A DNA stretch of 62,331 bases from Bacteroidota bacterium (lineage in GTDB: Bacteria; Bacteroidota; Bacteroidia; AKYH767-A; OLB10): contig JAFDWZ010000029.1 in NCBI GenBank assembly GCA_018268195.1, forward strand, positions 1-62,331. Reading direction: 5' to 3'. The position numbers and the translations under genes are program-made. This document shows positions 38,620-48,033 of this stretch, piece after piece. The notes below the pieces were generated by a model that was not told the DNA's origin, made no database searches, and saw nothing but the letters and a program-made list of their open reading frames with translations. The first letter of the stretch is position 1. The number at the start of each line of letters is the position of its first letter.

Positions 38620-40644
38620 ATGCAACGTTTCAATCTGTTTTTGTCGAATATAAAAAAACTGGCCGGTGTTTATGCAACAGGGTTGGTACTATTATTTTCA
38701 GTAAGATTATTTTTCTTAACACGGCTTTTTTCTGCGGAAGAAGCTTCACAATTTAAATCTGAAATAGCAAAAGCATTTTTTGTAGGTTGTAGGTTTGATA
38801 CAATGGTACTCATGTACGGACTTGCCATTCCTATGTTTCTGTGCTTAATCGGCTTGCTGATAAACACAGAAAGTTTTCACAGGCAGATTAATAAATTCAA
38901 CATGCATTACAGCAAGTTTATGCTGTTTCTATTCACGTTTATCGGAATTGTTGACGTTTACTACTTCAACTACTTTCAGTCACATATCAGTGTCCTTGCG
39001 TTTGGATTATTTGAAGATGACACCACAGCTGTACTTCAATCAGTATGGTCGGATTATCCGGTGATAAAAGTATTGATAGCTTTAGCCATTATCGCATTGA
39101 TAATAGATATTGTTGTTAAAAGAATTTTCAGAATTAATCATGCTGTCATTCTCCGCAAGATACCACTGGCACCTGTATGGTCAGTCATCCTTTTAGGTAT
39201 GTTTTTTCTGGGCATGCGTGGCTCAACAGGTACTTTCCCATTGCAAATTGATGATTCAACCGTGTGCGACAACAGCAACGCAAATCTGTTGCCGATAAAT
39301 GGAGTGTTTGCCATAAAAGAAGCATTTATGATGCGAAACCGGCAAATGAGTATTGATGGCAACATTGCTTCTTTAAAACTCATTGGATTTGACAGTGTTG
39401 CATCAGCGGTTTCATCTTATTTCAACAAACCGGCCACCTCCAATCCGTTTGAATGTTATTTTGACACTACAGCTACTAATACATCAGATAAACCATTACC
39501 TCATGTGGTTTTCTTTCTGATGGAAAGTATGAGTAACAACAATCTTTACTATCACTCTCCTACTCTGAATTTATTAGGGGCACTTGAAAAGCATCTGAGT
39601 AAAGATGTTTTCCTCAGAAATTTTTTACCCTGTGCCAATGGCACCATCAACAGTTTGGAAGGCATTATGGTAAACACTCCTATCACTTCATTATCACAGT
39701 CAGAATTCAACAGAATTTCTTACTCATCATCTGTTACATTACCCTTTGTGAATGCAGGATATGAAACAACCTTTATTACAGGCGGCAAATTCGGATGGCG
39801 GAATATTAACGAGTTCATCCCGCACCAATACTTTCAGCATGTTGAAAGCAAAGACAATGTGCTGAAAGAAATCCCCGGAGCTACCGAATGTGAATGGGGC
39901 GTGTATGACCAGTATCTTTTTGATTATGTTTTTAAAAAGCTGAAAGAAGCTAAGAAGCCGCAGATGATTTTTGTACTCACTACCACCAACCACACCCCTT
40001 TTCATCTGCCTGAAAAATATAAGCCCTACCCTATTCAACTGACATCAGAAATAAAATCAAAATTGCTGACTGATGAAAATATGGCTGTAAAAAATCTGAC
40101 CAACCTGCAATATTCAAATGATTGTTTGGGAAGGTTTATGGATGAAATTAAAAGCTCATCTTTAGAAGAGAAAACGCTGGTTGCGGCAACAGGTGATCAC
40201 AATAACCTGATGCTTTTTGGTTTCAGCGAAGAACAAATTTTTTATCAGCGCAGCGTTCCGTTTTATTGCTACATCCCTGAAACTTATAAACCTACAACGC
40301 CATTATCAGACTGGGGTTCGCATAAAGATATTTTCCCTACGCTGATAAATCTGTCGTTGCCACATAGCCGCTATTTTAATTCAGGCAAAAACCTTTTTGA
40401 CTCTACCTCACAATCCAACACCTTTGCAACCGACTGGATGAGTATGGATGCAATGAATAGCAGCGGTGCCGTAAAATTCGGGACAGAAGAAAAATATTAT
40501 GTGTGGAGAGAGAACCATTTGTTAGCACGCACCAATACTCCTTCCGAAGAATTAAAAGCACTCATGCATCGGGCACGTGCGCATTACGCTGCCATGGCAT
40601 TTTACATAAAGCATGAAACACTAAAACAGAAAAAACAGAAATAA
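38620..40644 (+). CDS. LTA synthase/sulfatase-fold membrane phosphotransferase-like protein
   Basis: 674 residues. Five N-terminal membrane helices (about 14-34, 55-80, 93-115, 145-165, 180-200) are followed by a periplasmic alkaline-phosphatase/sulfatase-fold domain (about 290-600). Landmarks are FFLMESMSNNN (metal-binding Glu), NGTINSLEGIM (the Thr in the nucleophile position), TTTNHTPFHLP and ATGDHNN (metal-binding Asp-His). This is the LtaS/OpgB/EptA-type layout. Since Bacteroidota make no teichoic acid, it more likely transfers phosphoglycerol or phosphoethanolamine to an outer-membrane glycan or lipid, or is a hydrolase. It is co-transcribed with the DUF885 gene and converges with a small gene that ends 1 base away. 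Confidence 0.85.
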   Translation: MQRFNLFLSNIKKLAGVYATGLVLLFSVRLFFLTRLFSAEEASQFKSEIAKAFFVGCRFDTMVLMYGLAIPMFLCLIGLLINTESFHRQINKFNMHYSKFMLFLFTFIGIVDVYYFNYFQSHISVLAFGLFEDDTTAVLQSVWSDYPVIKVLIALAIIALIIDIVVKRIFRINHAVILRKIPLAPVWSVILLGMFFLGMRGSTGTFPLQIDDSTVCDNSNANLLPINGVFAIKEAFMMRNRQMSIDGNIASLKLIGFDSVASAVSSYFNKPATSNPFECYFDTTATNTSDKPLPHVVFFLMESMSNNNLYYHSPTLNLLGALEKHLSKDVFLRNFLPCANGTINSLEGIMVNTPITSLSQSEFNRISYSSSVTLPFVNAGYETTFITGGKFGWRNINEFIPHQYFQHVESKDNVLKEIPGATECEWGVYDQYLFDYVFKKLKEAKKPQMIFVLTTTNHTPFHLPEKYKPYPIQLTSEIKSKLLTDENMAVKNLTNLQYSNDCLGRFMDEIKSSSLEEKTLVAATGDHNNLMLFGFSEEQIFYQRSVPFYCYIPETYKPTTPLSDWGSHKDIFPTLINLSLPHSRYFNSGKNLFDSTSQSNTFATDWMSMDAMNSSGAVKFGTEEKYYVWRENHLLARTNTPSEELKALMHRARAHYAAMAFYIKHETLKQKKQK

Positions 40645-40645
40645 G

Positions 40646-40903
40646 TCAGATTGAATGTTGACGCTTAACTAAAATACGGATGACAGACCATAAAGACACC
40701 AGCGCCCACACACCTTCCAGAATAACAAAAGGCAGATAATTAATCATTACAGAAGCTATACATGCCAGTGCTGCACCGGTAAAATTTAAAAAACTATAAG
40801 CAATCCTGTCTGTTGAAATAACACGGACAAGTTGTAAAACATAAGCAGCCAGAAGAATAAAAACACCTGTAAATCCAATCCAATCAGAAACATTCATATA
40901 CAT
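40646..40903 (-). CDS. Small CBU_0592-like membrane protein
   Basis: 85 residues with three hydrophobic segments (about 8-27, 33-53 and 56-78) and a basic C-terminus. It resembles the CBU_0592-type family of small bacterial membrane proteins; the DWIGFTGVFILLAAYVLQL start and FNFTGAALACIAS-type middle are the basis for this. Function is not known. It starts at ATG 40903, with an alternative at 40897. It converges with the LTA-synthase-like gene. Confidence 0.72.
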   Translation of the reverse strand: MYMNVSDWIGFTGVFILLAAYVLQLVRVISTDRIAYSFLNFTGAALACIASVMINYLPFVILEGVWALVSLWSVIRILVKRQHSI

Positions 40904-40968
40904 CAGATAATTTATGCAAAAGAAAACGATTTTAGAATTATATTCGCACCTCTAAAAAAATATATAAG

Positions 40969-42108
40969 ATGAAATTTGCTACTAAAGCACTGCATGCCGG
41001 AGTAGAACCGGACCCGACAACAGGAGCAATAATGACCCCTATTTATCAAACATCAACCTTTGTTCAGGCTTCGCCCGGCAACCACAAAGGATATGCTTAT
41101 GCAAGAGGAAAAAATCCGACACGCAACCAACTTGAGAAAAACATTGCAGCATTGGAAAATGCAAAACATGGATTGTGTTTCAGCAGCGGCATGGGTGCTA
41201 CCGATGCAGTAATAAAATTACTTCGCCCCGGTGATGAAGTAATAACCGGTGATGATTTGTATGGCGGAACTTACCGCATGTTTACCAAAGTATTTGCCAA
41301 CTATGGAATAAAATTTCATTTCATCAACCTTACCGATGTGAATAATATCAGTAAGTATATCAATGAAAAGACCAAATTGATTTGGGTTGAAACGCCTACC
41401 AATCCTACCATGCAAGTAGTGGACATCAGCGCTTGCAGTGTTATTGCAAAAAAACATGGTTGTGTGTTGGCAGTTGACAACACTTTTGCATCACCTTATC
41501 TGCAAAACCCAATTGATATGGGTGCAGATATTGTCATGCATTCAGTAACAAAATATCTCGGAGGGCACAGTGATGTGATTATGGGAGCTCTTTGCATGAA
41601 TGATGACAAACTGCATGAACAGCTTGCCTTTATTCATAACTCCTGCGGAGCAACACCGGGACCTATGGATAGTTTTCTGGTACTGCGTGGTATTAAAACA
41701 CTTCATCTTCGTATGGAGCGCCATTGTTTCAACGGAAGAAAAATTGCTGAATTCCTGAAATCACATCCCAAGGTAGATAAAGTTTATTGGCCTGGATTTG
41801 CTGAACATCCTAATCATGAAATTGCCAAAAAACAAATGCGCGATTTCGGAGGGATGATTTCATTTGATATTAAAAGCAAATCAAAAGAGGACGCCTTTAA
41901 AATAGCTTCTTCGGTAAAAGTGTTTTCATTGGCCGAATCATTAGGCGGAGTAGAATCTTTGGTTAATCATCCGGCAACTATGACACATGCCAGTGTTCCG
42001 GCAGACGAACGAGCTCGTGTAGGCGTAACTGATTCGTTATTGAGGTTAAGTGTGGGAGTTGAAGATATAGATGATTTGCTGGAAGATTTGAAACAGGCTT
42101 TAGGATGA
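40969..42108 (+). CDS. Cystathionine gamma-synthase/gamma-lyase family PLP enzyme
   Basis: 379 residues, Cys/Met-metabolism PLP family. The PLP lysine is Lys195 in HSVTKYLGGHSDVIMG, and the N-terminal MTPIYQTSTFVQ, YARGKNPTRNQLE and the LYGGTYRMF phosphate-site region are typical. Such enzymes make cystathionine from activated homoserine and cysteine (gamma-synthase), or cleave it to cysteine (gamma-lyase). Sequence alone cannot separate the two reactions. No met operon partners are nearby. A near-consensus -7 box (TATATTCG, near 40940) lies upstream. Confidence 0.88.
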   Translation: MKFATKALHAGVEPDPTTGAIMTPIYQTSTFVQASPGNHKGYAYARGKNPTRNQLEKNIAALENAKHGLCFSSGMGATDAVIKLLRPGDEVITGDDLYGGTYRMFTKVFANYGIKFHFINLTDVNNISKYINEKTKLIWVETPTNPTMQVVDISACSVIAKKHGCVLAVDNTFASPYLQNPIDMGADIVMHSVTKYLGGHSDVIMGALCMNDDKLHEQLAFIHNSCGATPGPMDSFLVLRGIKTLHLRMERHCFNGRKIAEFLKSHPKVDKVYWPGFAEHPNHEIAKKQMRDFGGMISFDIKSKSKEDAFKIASSVKVFSLAESLGGVESLVNHPATMTHASVPADERARVGVTDSLLRLSVGVEDIDDLLEDLKQALG

Positions 42109-42160
42109 TGCTCAAATAAAATTACAGTAAAAATTCAGACTGGAATTATGAATATTTAAG

Positions 42161-42168
42161 TACTTTTG
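42161..42168 (+). promoter_or_regulatory. -7 element upstream of the T9SS pappalysin-like gene
   Basis: TACTTTTG lies 33 bases before the ATG at 42202. No clear TTG at -33. Confidence 0.45.
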
Positions 42169-42201
42169 AATAATCAATAAAATTCATTCAATTTAATATC
42201 A

Positions 42202-44298
42202 ATGAAAAAATCATTTACAAGGAATTTTTTAATTCTAACAGCCATGACCTTGGGATTCACAAATGCTCAGGCGCAACTCAGCAACTGGTGCGCTACAGAT
42301 GACGTTTGTAATCCGATTGAAAACAATGACCCCGTTGTGAGACAACAAAGGCAACAACTGGAAGCATTTACTCAACAGTTTGTTTCAAGTTTTCAACCGA
42401 GTTATTTCCGCACAACAGGCGCACCTGTTTATGTGATACCGGTAGTATTCCATGTGATACATAACTGGGGACCTGAAAATATTTCTGATGCTCAGATTTA
42501 TGATGCCATCAGAGTGCTGAATCGTGATTACAATCTTCAGCGTACGGACACTGCAAATATTATCCCTCAGTTTAAAGCATTGAATGCTGATATACAGATT
42601 GAATTCCGTTTGGCTCATCTGGATCCTTTAGGAAATTGCACCAATGGAATTGACCGTATTGCATCATTGTTAACCTATGATGCGGGCGACAACTCTAAAT
42701 TAAACCCTTGGCCTTATAACAAATATCTCAACATCTGGACCATATATAATTTTGGTTCTTCACATGCGGGGGCTGCAGCTTATGCTTACAAACCGGGAAC
42801 AGCACCTTCAGGAAAAGATGGCATTATTTCCTTATCCAATTATGTTGGAAGTATTGGAACCAGTAACACTACTAACCAATATACATTGACTCATGAAATC
42901 GGTCACTGGCTCAATCTGGATCACGTTTGGGGAGGAACCAATCAGCCGGGTGTTGCATGCGGTGACGACAATGTTACAGACACACCGGTAACAAAAGGAT
43001 TCTTAAGCTGCCCTCAACCGGCCAATGCAGCCGTTTGCAATGCAGGAATAATAGAGAATTATCAGAACTATATGGATTATAGTTATTGCTATTATATGTT
43101 CACCTTAGGACAAAAAGCAAGAATGTGGGCTGCATTGAATTCACCAATAGGTTTCAGAAATCAGGTTACCACAGCATCTAATCTGACTGCAACAGGCACC
43201 AATGGAAATGCTACTACCTGTGTGCCTATCGCAGCATTTTCATCCATACAAAAAGTAATTTGTGAAGGAGGAACTGTAAATTTTGCTGATGGAAGCGGTA
43301 ATCTGGATACGGTAGGAATTACTTATTTATGGGATTTTCCGGGTGGTGTACCATCATCCTCAACCGACAAAAATCCGACAGGTATCGTTTATCCCTCAGC
43401 AGGAACTTATGATGTTACTCTTACCGTAACTTCATCCGCAGGTTTTGATACACATACTGAAATAGAAAATGTAATTGTGCGACCTGCACAATCAAACCTT
43501 GTAGTACCATTCTCTGAAAGTTTTGAAAGTATTTCTTTCCCTTCAACCGACTGGATTACTCAAAGTGATGACGGTGACGGATGGGAACTTACTTCTGCTG
43601 CTGCACATACAGGATTTAATTCCGTTAGTATAAATAACTACAACGGAAACACTGCAGGTTCTACGGATGTGTTTGTCACCCCCGGATTTGATCTGAGCAA
43701 TACCACACAAACACAATTTACGTACTGGATGGCATTTGCACTTAAAAACAATGCAGGTACCGATAAACTAAAAGTATATGCTTCCAACAACTGCGGTCAG
43801 TTATGGAATCTTCGTTCTACCAAATCAGGAACCAACCTTTCTACCACCGGGAATGTAGTGACATCTAATTTTATCCCCAATGCAAGCCAATGGCGTCAGG
43901 AAACGGTAAGTCTTACATCAGGACAATACTCTACCAAACCGAATGTTTCACTTAAATTTGAATATACCAATGATATGGGGAACAATATCTATATTGATGA
44001 TATAAACATCAATGGGTTGGTAGGCATTAACAACTTCTCACTTTCACAGGAAGATGTAAGCATTGTTCCTAATCCGGCTTATGATAAATCAACCGTAAAT
44101 TTTGAATTATCAAGGCCTGAGAACGTATTAATTACCGTGGTTGATATGTTGGGAAATGAAGTACATCGCATTGCTGACGAAAGATTAGATGCAGGCGAAT
44201 ATCAGTACGAAGTGAATACCAAATGGGCAAAAGGTATTTACATGGTTCGCATTACAGCAGGGAATCAGATTATCACTAAGAAATTGGTTGTACAATAA
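42202..44298 (+). CDS. T9SS-secreted pappalysin-like (M43) zinc metalloprotease with PKD domain
   Basis: 698 residues. Signal peptide 1-25 (ends NAQAQ). The catalytic domain covers roughly 60-330; the zinc motif is HEIGHWLNLDH (from His231), with Asn replacing the usual Gly of HExxHxxGxxH, and the Met-turn is in NYMDYSYC. The domain also has the paired Cys of the family. A PKD domain follows (about 350-425, ITYLWDFPGG), then a MAM-like domain (about 435-600) and a type A sorting domain (about 610-698, VSIVPNPAYDKSTVNFEL). The protease is expected to be exported by T9SS and anchored at or released from the surface. It probably degrades extracellular protein. Confidence 0.88.
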   Translation: MKKSFTRNFLILTAMTLGFTNAQAQLSNWCATDDVCNPIENNDPVVRQQRQQLEAFTQQFVSSFQPSYFRTTGAPVYVIPVVFHVIHNWGPENISDAQIYDAIRVLNRDYNLQRTDTANIIPQFKALNADIQIEFRLAHLDPLGNCTNGIDRIASLLTYDAGDNSKLNPWPYNKYLNIWTIYNFGSSHAGAAAYAYKPGTAPSGKDGIISLSNYVGSIGTSNTTNQYTLTHEIGHWLNLDHVWGGTNQPGVACGDDNVTDTPVTKGFLSCPQPANAAVCNAGIIENYQNYMDYSYCYYMFTLGQKARMWAALNSPIGFRNQVTTASNLTATGTNGNATTCVPIAAFSSIQKVICEGGTVNFADGSGNLDTVGITYLWDFPGGVPSSSTDKNPTGIVYPSAGTYDVTLTVTSSAGFDTHTEIENVIVRPAQSNLVVPFSESFESISFPSTDWITQSDDGDGWELTSAAAHTGFNSVSINNYNGNTAGSTDVFVTPGFDLSNTTQTQFTYWMAFALKNNAGTDKLKVYASNNCGQLWNLRSTKSGTNLSTTGNVVTSNFIPNASQWRQETVSLTSGQYSTKPNVSLKFEYTNDMGNNIYIDDININGLVGINNFSLSQEDVSIVPNPAYDKSTVNFELSRPENVLITVVDMLGNEVHRIADERLDAGEYQYEVNTKWAKGIYMVRITAGNQIITKKLVVQ

Positions 44299-44313
44299 AA
44301 AATAAAAATAAAT

Positions 44314-44350
44314 CAAAGCCTGAAACTGCATGATGTAGTTTCAGGCTTTG
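44314..44350 (+). terminator. Strong hairpin after the T9SS protease gene
   Basis: A perfect 14-bp stem CAAAGCCTGAAACT (44314-44327)/AGTTTCAGGCTTTG (44337-44350) with a 9-base loop, 15 bases past the stop. It lacks a T-run after the stem, so termination efficiency is uncertain. The next gene starts 16 bases later. Confidence 0.7.
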
Positions 44351-44366
44351 TAGTTATATCAAACAG

Positions 44367-44777
44367 ATGACAAATAAAGTTTCAACCCAAATAAAATATA
44401 TTGTTTACGCAGCACCCGATGAGGTTTACGCAGCACTCACAAATCCATCGCTTATTGCACAGTGGATTGAAGGGGCTTTTGTTTTTGAGCTGAAAGAAAA
44501 AGGTACCGTTGAATTTTTTGATGGTTGGGTTAAAGGTGAGGTTGAAAATTTTATTCCTTCAAAAGAGTTGAGTTATACATGGAAGCCGAATACGTGGGAT
44601 AAAAAATCAAAGCCCAGCCTTGTAACTATTACGTTTACAAAAGTTGCTGCAGGAACAGAAGTAGAAATTACCCACTCCGATTTTCCTAATGCTGATGAAG
44701 CCACTAAACATCAGGAAGGATGGATAACTTATTTTCTCGACCCATTGAATGATTATTTTATTGCAAGAATGAAATAA
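44367..44777 (+). CDS. SRPBCC/AHSA1-like START-domain protein
   Basis: 136 residues. The helix-grip fold is recognised from the N-terminal IVYAAPDEVYAALTNPSLIAQWI, the WKPNTWDKKSKPSLVTITF strands and the C-terminal helix after HQEGWITYFLDPLNDYF. AHSA1-like members bind small hydrophobic molecules or act in stress response; no ligand can be named. It stands alone between a terminator and the convergent AAA+ gene, whose stop is 1 base away. Confidence 0.82.
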   Translation: MTNKVSTQIKYIVYAAPDEVYAALTNPSLIAQWIEGAFVFELKEKGTVEFFDGWVKGEVENFIPSKELSYTWKPNTWDKKSKPSLVTITFTKVAAGTEVEITHSDFPNADEATKHQEGWITYFLDPLNDYFIARMK

Positions 44778-46262
44778 TCAATCTTCCGCATCGTGATCAA
44801 GGCGGAAATTTAGCATGGATCCCATCAGGTCTTTAAACTGCATTCCGCTGCTGATTTGAAGTTTGCTGATCTGTGAAAATTCAGCCATACCATGCAACAG
44901 AAACTCCATCCGGAGTAGCAATTCATCATCTTTGACTTTACCATGAAGCGATTTCACGGTTTCGGCCAAACCTTTTACATTGCGAAGATTTTTCTCGTAG
45001 TCGTTGTTGGTGGCCATAAATCCAATGTCAGATTCATTGCCTTCGGAAAACCACATAACCACTGACGAAAACACATTATCCTTTTTAGATTTTTTAATTT
45101 TTTCCGGATCAGGAAAATATTTCAGGAAAACATTTCTTATGGCTTTACCTATTAATGTATAAGCTACATTCTGTATTCCTTCCAACTCGCCTTCGTACAC
45201 CAATTCAACTTTACCGGTAATAGACGGAATAATGCTGTATAAATCATTTATACGTGCCTGTGTTGATGATTCATTATTAAGCAACATTCTGCGTTCGCAA
45301 GCGCTGTACAAATTTTCGAGAGCTGAAATGGTTAGTCGTGCGCTCACACCGCTTTTCTGGTCAATAAGGTCGCTCTGGCGTGCTTCCATAGCTATCTGCT
45401 CAATCAGCATAAGAAGCAATGGGTTCATTGTAATTTTATTTCTCTGCTCATGGGTAATGCGTGCTTCTTGCGCAGTTATGATGCCTGATGTTTCAATGGT
45501 TTTAGGGTAATGTGTAAGTATCTGACTTCCTATTCTGTCTTTCAGTGGTGTAATGATAGAACCACGATTGGTATAGTCTTCAGGATTTGCCGTAAAAACA
45601 AATTGTATGTCGAGCGGCAGTCGCAATTTAAATCCTCTTATCTGAATATCGCCTTCCTGCAAAACATTAAATAGTGCAACCTGAATACGTGGCTGAAGGT
45701 CGGGTAATTCGTTAATCACAAAAATACTTCTGTTGCTACGCGCAATTAAACCGTAATGAATAACTCTTTCATCTGCATAAGTAAGTTTCATGGAAGCTGC
45801 TTTAATCGGGTCAACATCGCCTATCAAGTCGGCAACAGAAACATCAGGAGTGGCGAGTTTTTCAGTATATCGCTCCGAGCGATGTATCCACGCTACAGGA
45901 GTTTTATCTCCTAAATCTTCAATGATATTTTTAGCTGTGCGCGATAGTGGATTCATCGGGTCATCGTTAAGGTCGGTGCCGCTCACCACAGGAATATATT
46001 CATCAAGCAGGTTGGTCATCAGCCTTGCAATTCGTGTTTTTGCCTGACCTCTTAATCCGAGTAATAATATGCTGTGGCCGGAAAGAATGGCCGTTTGCAA
46101 TTGAGGAATTACGGTATCATCATATCCTTTTATCTCAGCAAACAAGGGCTCCTTATTCTGCAATGCCTTAATCAGGTTATCTCTCAATTCGTCTTTAATA
46201 GTTTTAGGTTTATAGCCACTGCTTTTAAGTTCGCCAAGCGTATTAATGTTTTTTATTTTCAT
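44778..46262 (-). CDS. MoxR/magnesium-chelatase-like AAA+ ATPase
   Basis: 494 residues. Walker A is GLRGQAKT (69-76). Walker B is IFVINE (180-185), with Asn184 in place of the usual Asp and Glu185 kept. Sensor 1 is likely Asn226 in FTANPED, and RIGS near 243-246 may contain the arginine finger. The C-terminal part (about 270-494) is all-alpha and less conserved. It resembles MoxR and ChlI/BchI chelatase subunits, but no chelatase genes are around. The VWA gene ends 20 bases upstream, so the pair is one operon and the two probably form an AAA+/VWA complex in which VWA presents the substrate. The target is unknown. Confidence 0.85.
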   Translation of the reverse strand: MKIKNINTLGELKSSGYKPKTIKDELRDNLIKALQNKEPLFAEIKGYDDTVIPQLQTAILSGHSILLLGLRGQAKTRIARLMTNLLDEYIPVVSGTDLNDDPMNPLSRTAKNIIEDLGDKTPVAWIHRSERYTEKLATPDVSVADLIGDVDPIKAASMKLTYADERVIHYGLIARSNRSIFVINELPDLQPRIQVALFNVLQEGDIQIRGFKLRLPLDIQFVFTANPEDYTNRGSIITPLKDRIGSQILTHYPKTIETSGIITAQEARITHEQRNKITMNPLLLMLIEQIAMEARQSDLIDQKSGVSARLTISALENLYSACERRMLLNNESSTQARINDLYSIIPSITGKVELVYEGELEGIQNVAYTLIGKAIRNVFLKYFPDPEKIKKSKKDNVFSSVVMWFSEGNESDIGFMATNNDYEKNLRNVKGLAETVKSLHGKVKDDELLLRMEFLLHGMAEFSQISKLQISSGMQFKDLMGSMLNFRLDHDAED

Positions 46263-46282
46263 AAATAGGTTGTCCTTTATTT

Positions 46283-47377
46283 TTATCGTACTGTTTTTTT
46301 TCTGTTTCTAACGTAATCTTCAAATATAAATTCGCCCAATCCATTCAGTGAGCTGTAAAAAGCTCGGCCTTTATTTATTTCTGTAAACTCTCTTACAAAC
46401 TGTTTCAGATAAGGATCGGTGGCCAACATAAAAGTGGTTACCGGAATATGCAATCTTTTGCATTGTGTAGCCAGGCCAAAAACATGGTTGATGATTTTAT
46501 GGTCGAGGCCAAAACTGTTTTTATAATATTCGGCACCTACTTTCAGGCAGGTAGGTTTGCCATCGGTTATCATAAAAATTTGTTTGTTGGGAGTTTTACG
46601 CCTTCGAAGCAAATCCATAGCCAACTGCAATCCGGCTGAAGTATTGGTATGATATGGTCCCACCTGAAGATAAGGCAAGTCTTTAATGGTAATTGGAAAT
46701 GCATCGTCACCAAAGGCAATCACATCGAGTGTATCTTTGGGATAACGGGTACGAATAAGTTCAGCAAGCGCCATGGCTACTTTTTTGGCAGGAGTAATTC
46801 GGTCTTCGCCATACAAAATCATGGAGTGTGAAATATCAATCATCAGTACGGTTGAGTTTTGAGTTTTAAATTCTTTCTCCTGAATTTCCAAATCATCTTC
46901 CGAAATTTGAAAATCATCCACGCCATGATGTATCTGCGCATTCTGAAGCGATTGGGTCATGTTAATGATATCGGTTGTATCGCCAAACTGATAAGGTCGC
47001 AAGTCAGTACTTAGTTCATCACCCTGTCCGGTAAAAAATGTTTTGTGGTTTCCACTATTGGACTTTTTAAGTTTGCCGAATACCTCATCGAGAGATTGCT
47101 TTCTTATACTTTGTTCGGAATGAGGGGTCATCACCATAATACCGCTTTCCTTGTCATCACGGATATATCCTTTATCTTTTAAGTCTTTGATAAAATCACC
47201 CATTCCGTAATTTTTATCGGTGAGGTGATATTGTTTATCCAGTTCGGTAAGCCATGACAATGCTTCTGCTACATCACCTGAAGTGTAGGTAAGCAGTTCA
47301 AGGAACAATTTAAGCAGGCGCTCAAATGGATTCTCGTGAGCCGGTGGAATAAATTTGGTGAAACGGATACCCTGCAT
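46283..47377 (-). CDS. VWA-domain protein paired with the AAA+ ATPase
   Basis: 364 residues. A conserved N-terminal region (about 1-160) precedes a VWA domain. The metal-ion-dependent adhesion site is DISHS (Asp181, Ser183, Ser185) with the later ITDGKP aspartate and the [10 protein letters not shown] threonine. The MIDAS is complete, so metal-dependent binding is expected. It is the first gene of the pair and probably acts with the AAA+ protein, like ViaA with RavA or ChlD with ChlI. No signal peptide, so it is cytoplasmic. The function is not known. Confidence 0.85.
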   Translation of the reverse strand: MQGIRFTKFIPPAHENPFERLLKLFLELLTYTSGDVAEALSWLTELDKQYHLTDKNYGMGDFIKDLKDKGYIRDDKESGIMVMTPHSEQSIRKQSLDEVFGKLKKSNSGNHKTFFTGQGDELSTDLRPYQFGDTTDIINMTQSLQNAQIHHGVDDFQISEDDLEIQEKEFKTQNSTVLMIDISHSMILYGEDRITPAKKVAMALAELIRTRYPKDTLDVIAFGDDAFPITIKDLPYLQVGPYHTNTSAGLQLAMDLLRRRKTPNKQIFMITDGKPTCLKVGAEYYKNSFGLDHKIINHVFGLATQCKRLHIPVTTFMLATDPYLKQFVREFTEINKGRAFYSSLNGLGEFIFEDYVRNRKKTVR

Positions 47378-47599
47378 TGAATGGAAATGGATTTATAAAA
47401 ATACAGCAAATGAATAAACAGTTGTGTTCGCTGAAAGTTTGAATAGAGGAAAGGATAAGGAAAATGATCAAGGCTTAACCAAAATCCTAAAAACAACATG
47501 AATGATGAAAACCAAAACGTATCAGGAGAAAAGATTTTGTTATGGCTAATGGTACTGTGAAAAGCAGTTTTGAATGTAGGGTTATCAGGCAGCTGATAA

Positions 47600-47636
47600 A
47601 ACAAAAACGGGGAAAATTCTGTTGAATTTTCCCCGT
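47600..47636 (-). terminator. Hairpin terminator of the SWIB gene
   Basis: Perfect 13-bp stem ACGGGGAAAATTC (47607-47619)/GAATTTTCCCCGT (47624-47636) with a 4-base loop, followed on the minus strand by TTTTTGTTTTATC. It starts 19 bases after the stop of the SWIB gene. Confidence 0.9.
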
Positions 47637-47655
47637 AATCTTTCTTACAGAAATC

Positions 47656-48033
47656 TTAAGAAAGGTGTTTGCTAACGAGTTTAGTCATTTCAAACATAGA
47701 AACGGTTTTTTTGCCGTTGAATACTTTTTTCAAGTTATCATCAGCATTGATGTTACGTTTCTCTTTTGGATCCTGTAATTTGTTTTTCTTAATGTATTCC
47801 CAAAGTTTTTTTACAACTTCAGTGCGTGGAAGTGGTTTGCTGCCAACAATCGGATGAAGAGCTTCACCAATTGTCATAGCTTTCATAAATGCAGCATTTG
47901 GAGTACGTTTAACTTTTTTCTTTGGAGCTGCTGCTGCTTTCTTTTTAGGAGCTGCTTTCTTTTTAGGAGCTGCCTTCTTTTTTGGGGCTGCCTTCTTTTT
48001 AGCGGGAGCCTTCTTAGCTTTTTTAGTTGCCAT
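47656..48033 (-). CDS. SWIB/MDM2-domain protein with histone-H1-like Lys/Ala/Pro tail
   Basis: 125 residues in two parts. Residues 1-45 are a low-complexity tail of repeated PKKKAA units, similar to histone H1 C-terminal tails and bacterial Hc-type nucleoid proteins. Residues about 47-123 are a SWIB/MDM2 domain (AFMKAMTIGEALHPIVGSKPL ... LWEYIKKNKLQDP ... VSMFEMTKLVSKHL). SWIB proteins occur in Chlamydiae and some Bacteroidota. It likely binds DNA through the tail and another protein through SWIB, possibly in chromosome compaction; both roles are inference. The gene is monocistronic. Confidence 0.88.
   Translation of the reverse strand: MATKKAKKAPAKKKAAPKKKAAPKKKAAPKKKAAAAPKKKVKRTPNAAFMKAMTIGEALHPIVGSKPLPRTEVVKKLWEYIKKNKLQDPKEKRNINADDNLKKVFNGKKTVSMFEMTKLVSKHLS
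47914..48004 (-). repeat. 18-base tandem repeats coding PKKKAA units
   Basis: About four imperfect copies of an 18-base unit (AGCTCCTAAAAAGAAAGC-like on the coding strand), with synonymous differences among units, encode the basic tail of the SWIB protein. The region is the only clear short tandem repeat in the window, and copy number could vary by slippage. Confidence 0.75.

Noticed and set aside
38620..40644. True lipoteichoic acid synthase.
   Set aside because: The fold and layout match, but the organism is Gram-negative, so teichoic acid synthesis is very unlikely; kept as a fold-level assignment only.
44778..46262. Magnesium chelatase subunit I proper.
   Set aside because: The AAA+ core looks related, but no chlorophyll or cobalamin chelatase genes are near; the VWA pair points to a MoxR-type role instead.
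47269..47604. A 111-residue minus-strand frame between the VWA and SWIB genes.
   Set aside because: It overlaps the VWA start and the SWIB terminator region, and its composition is not protein-like.
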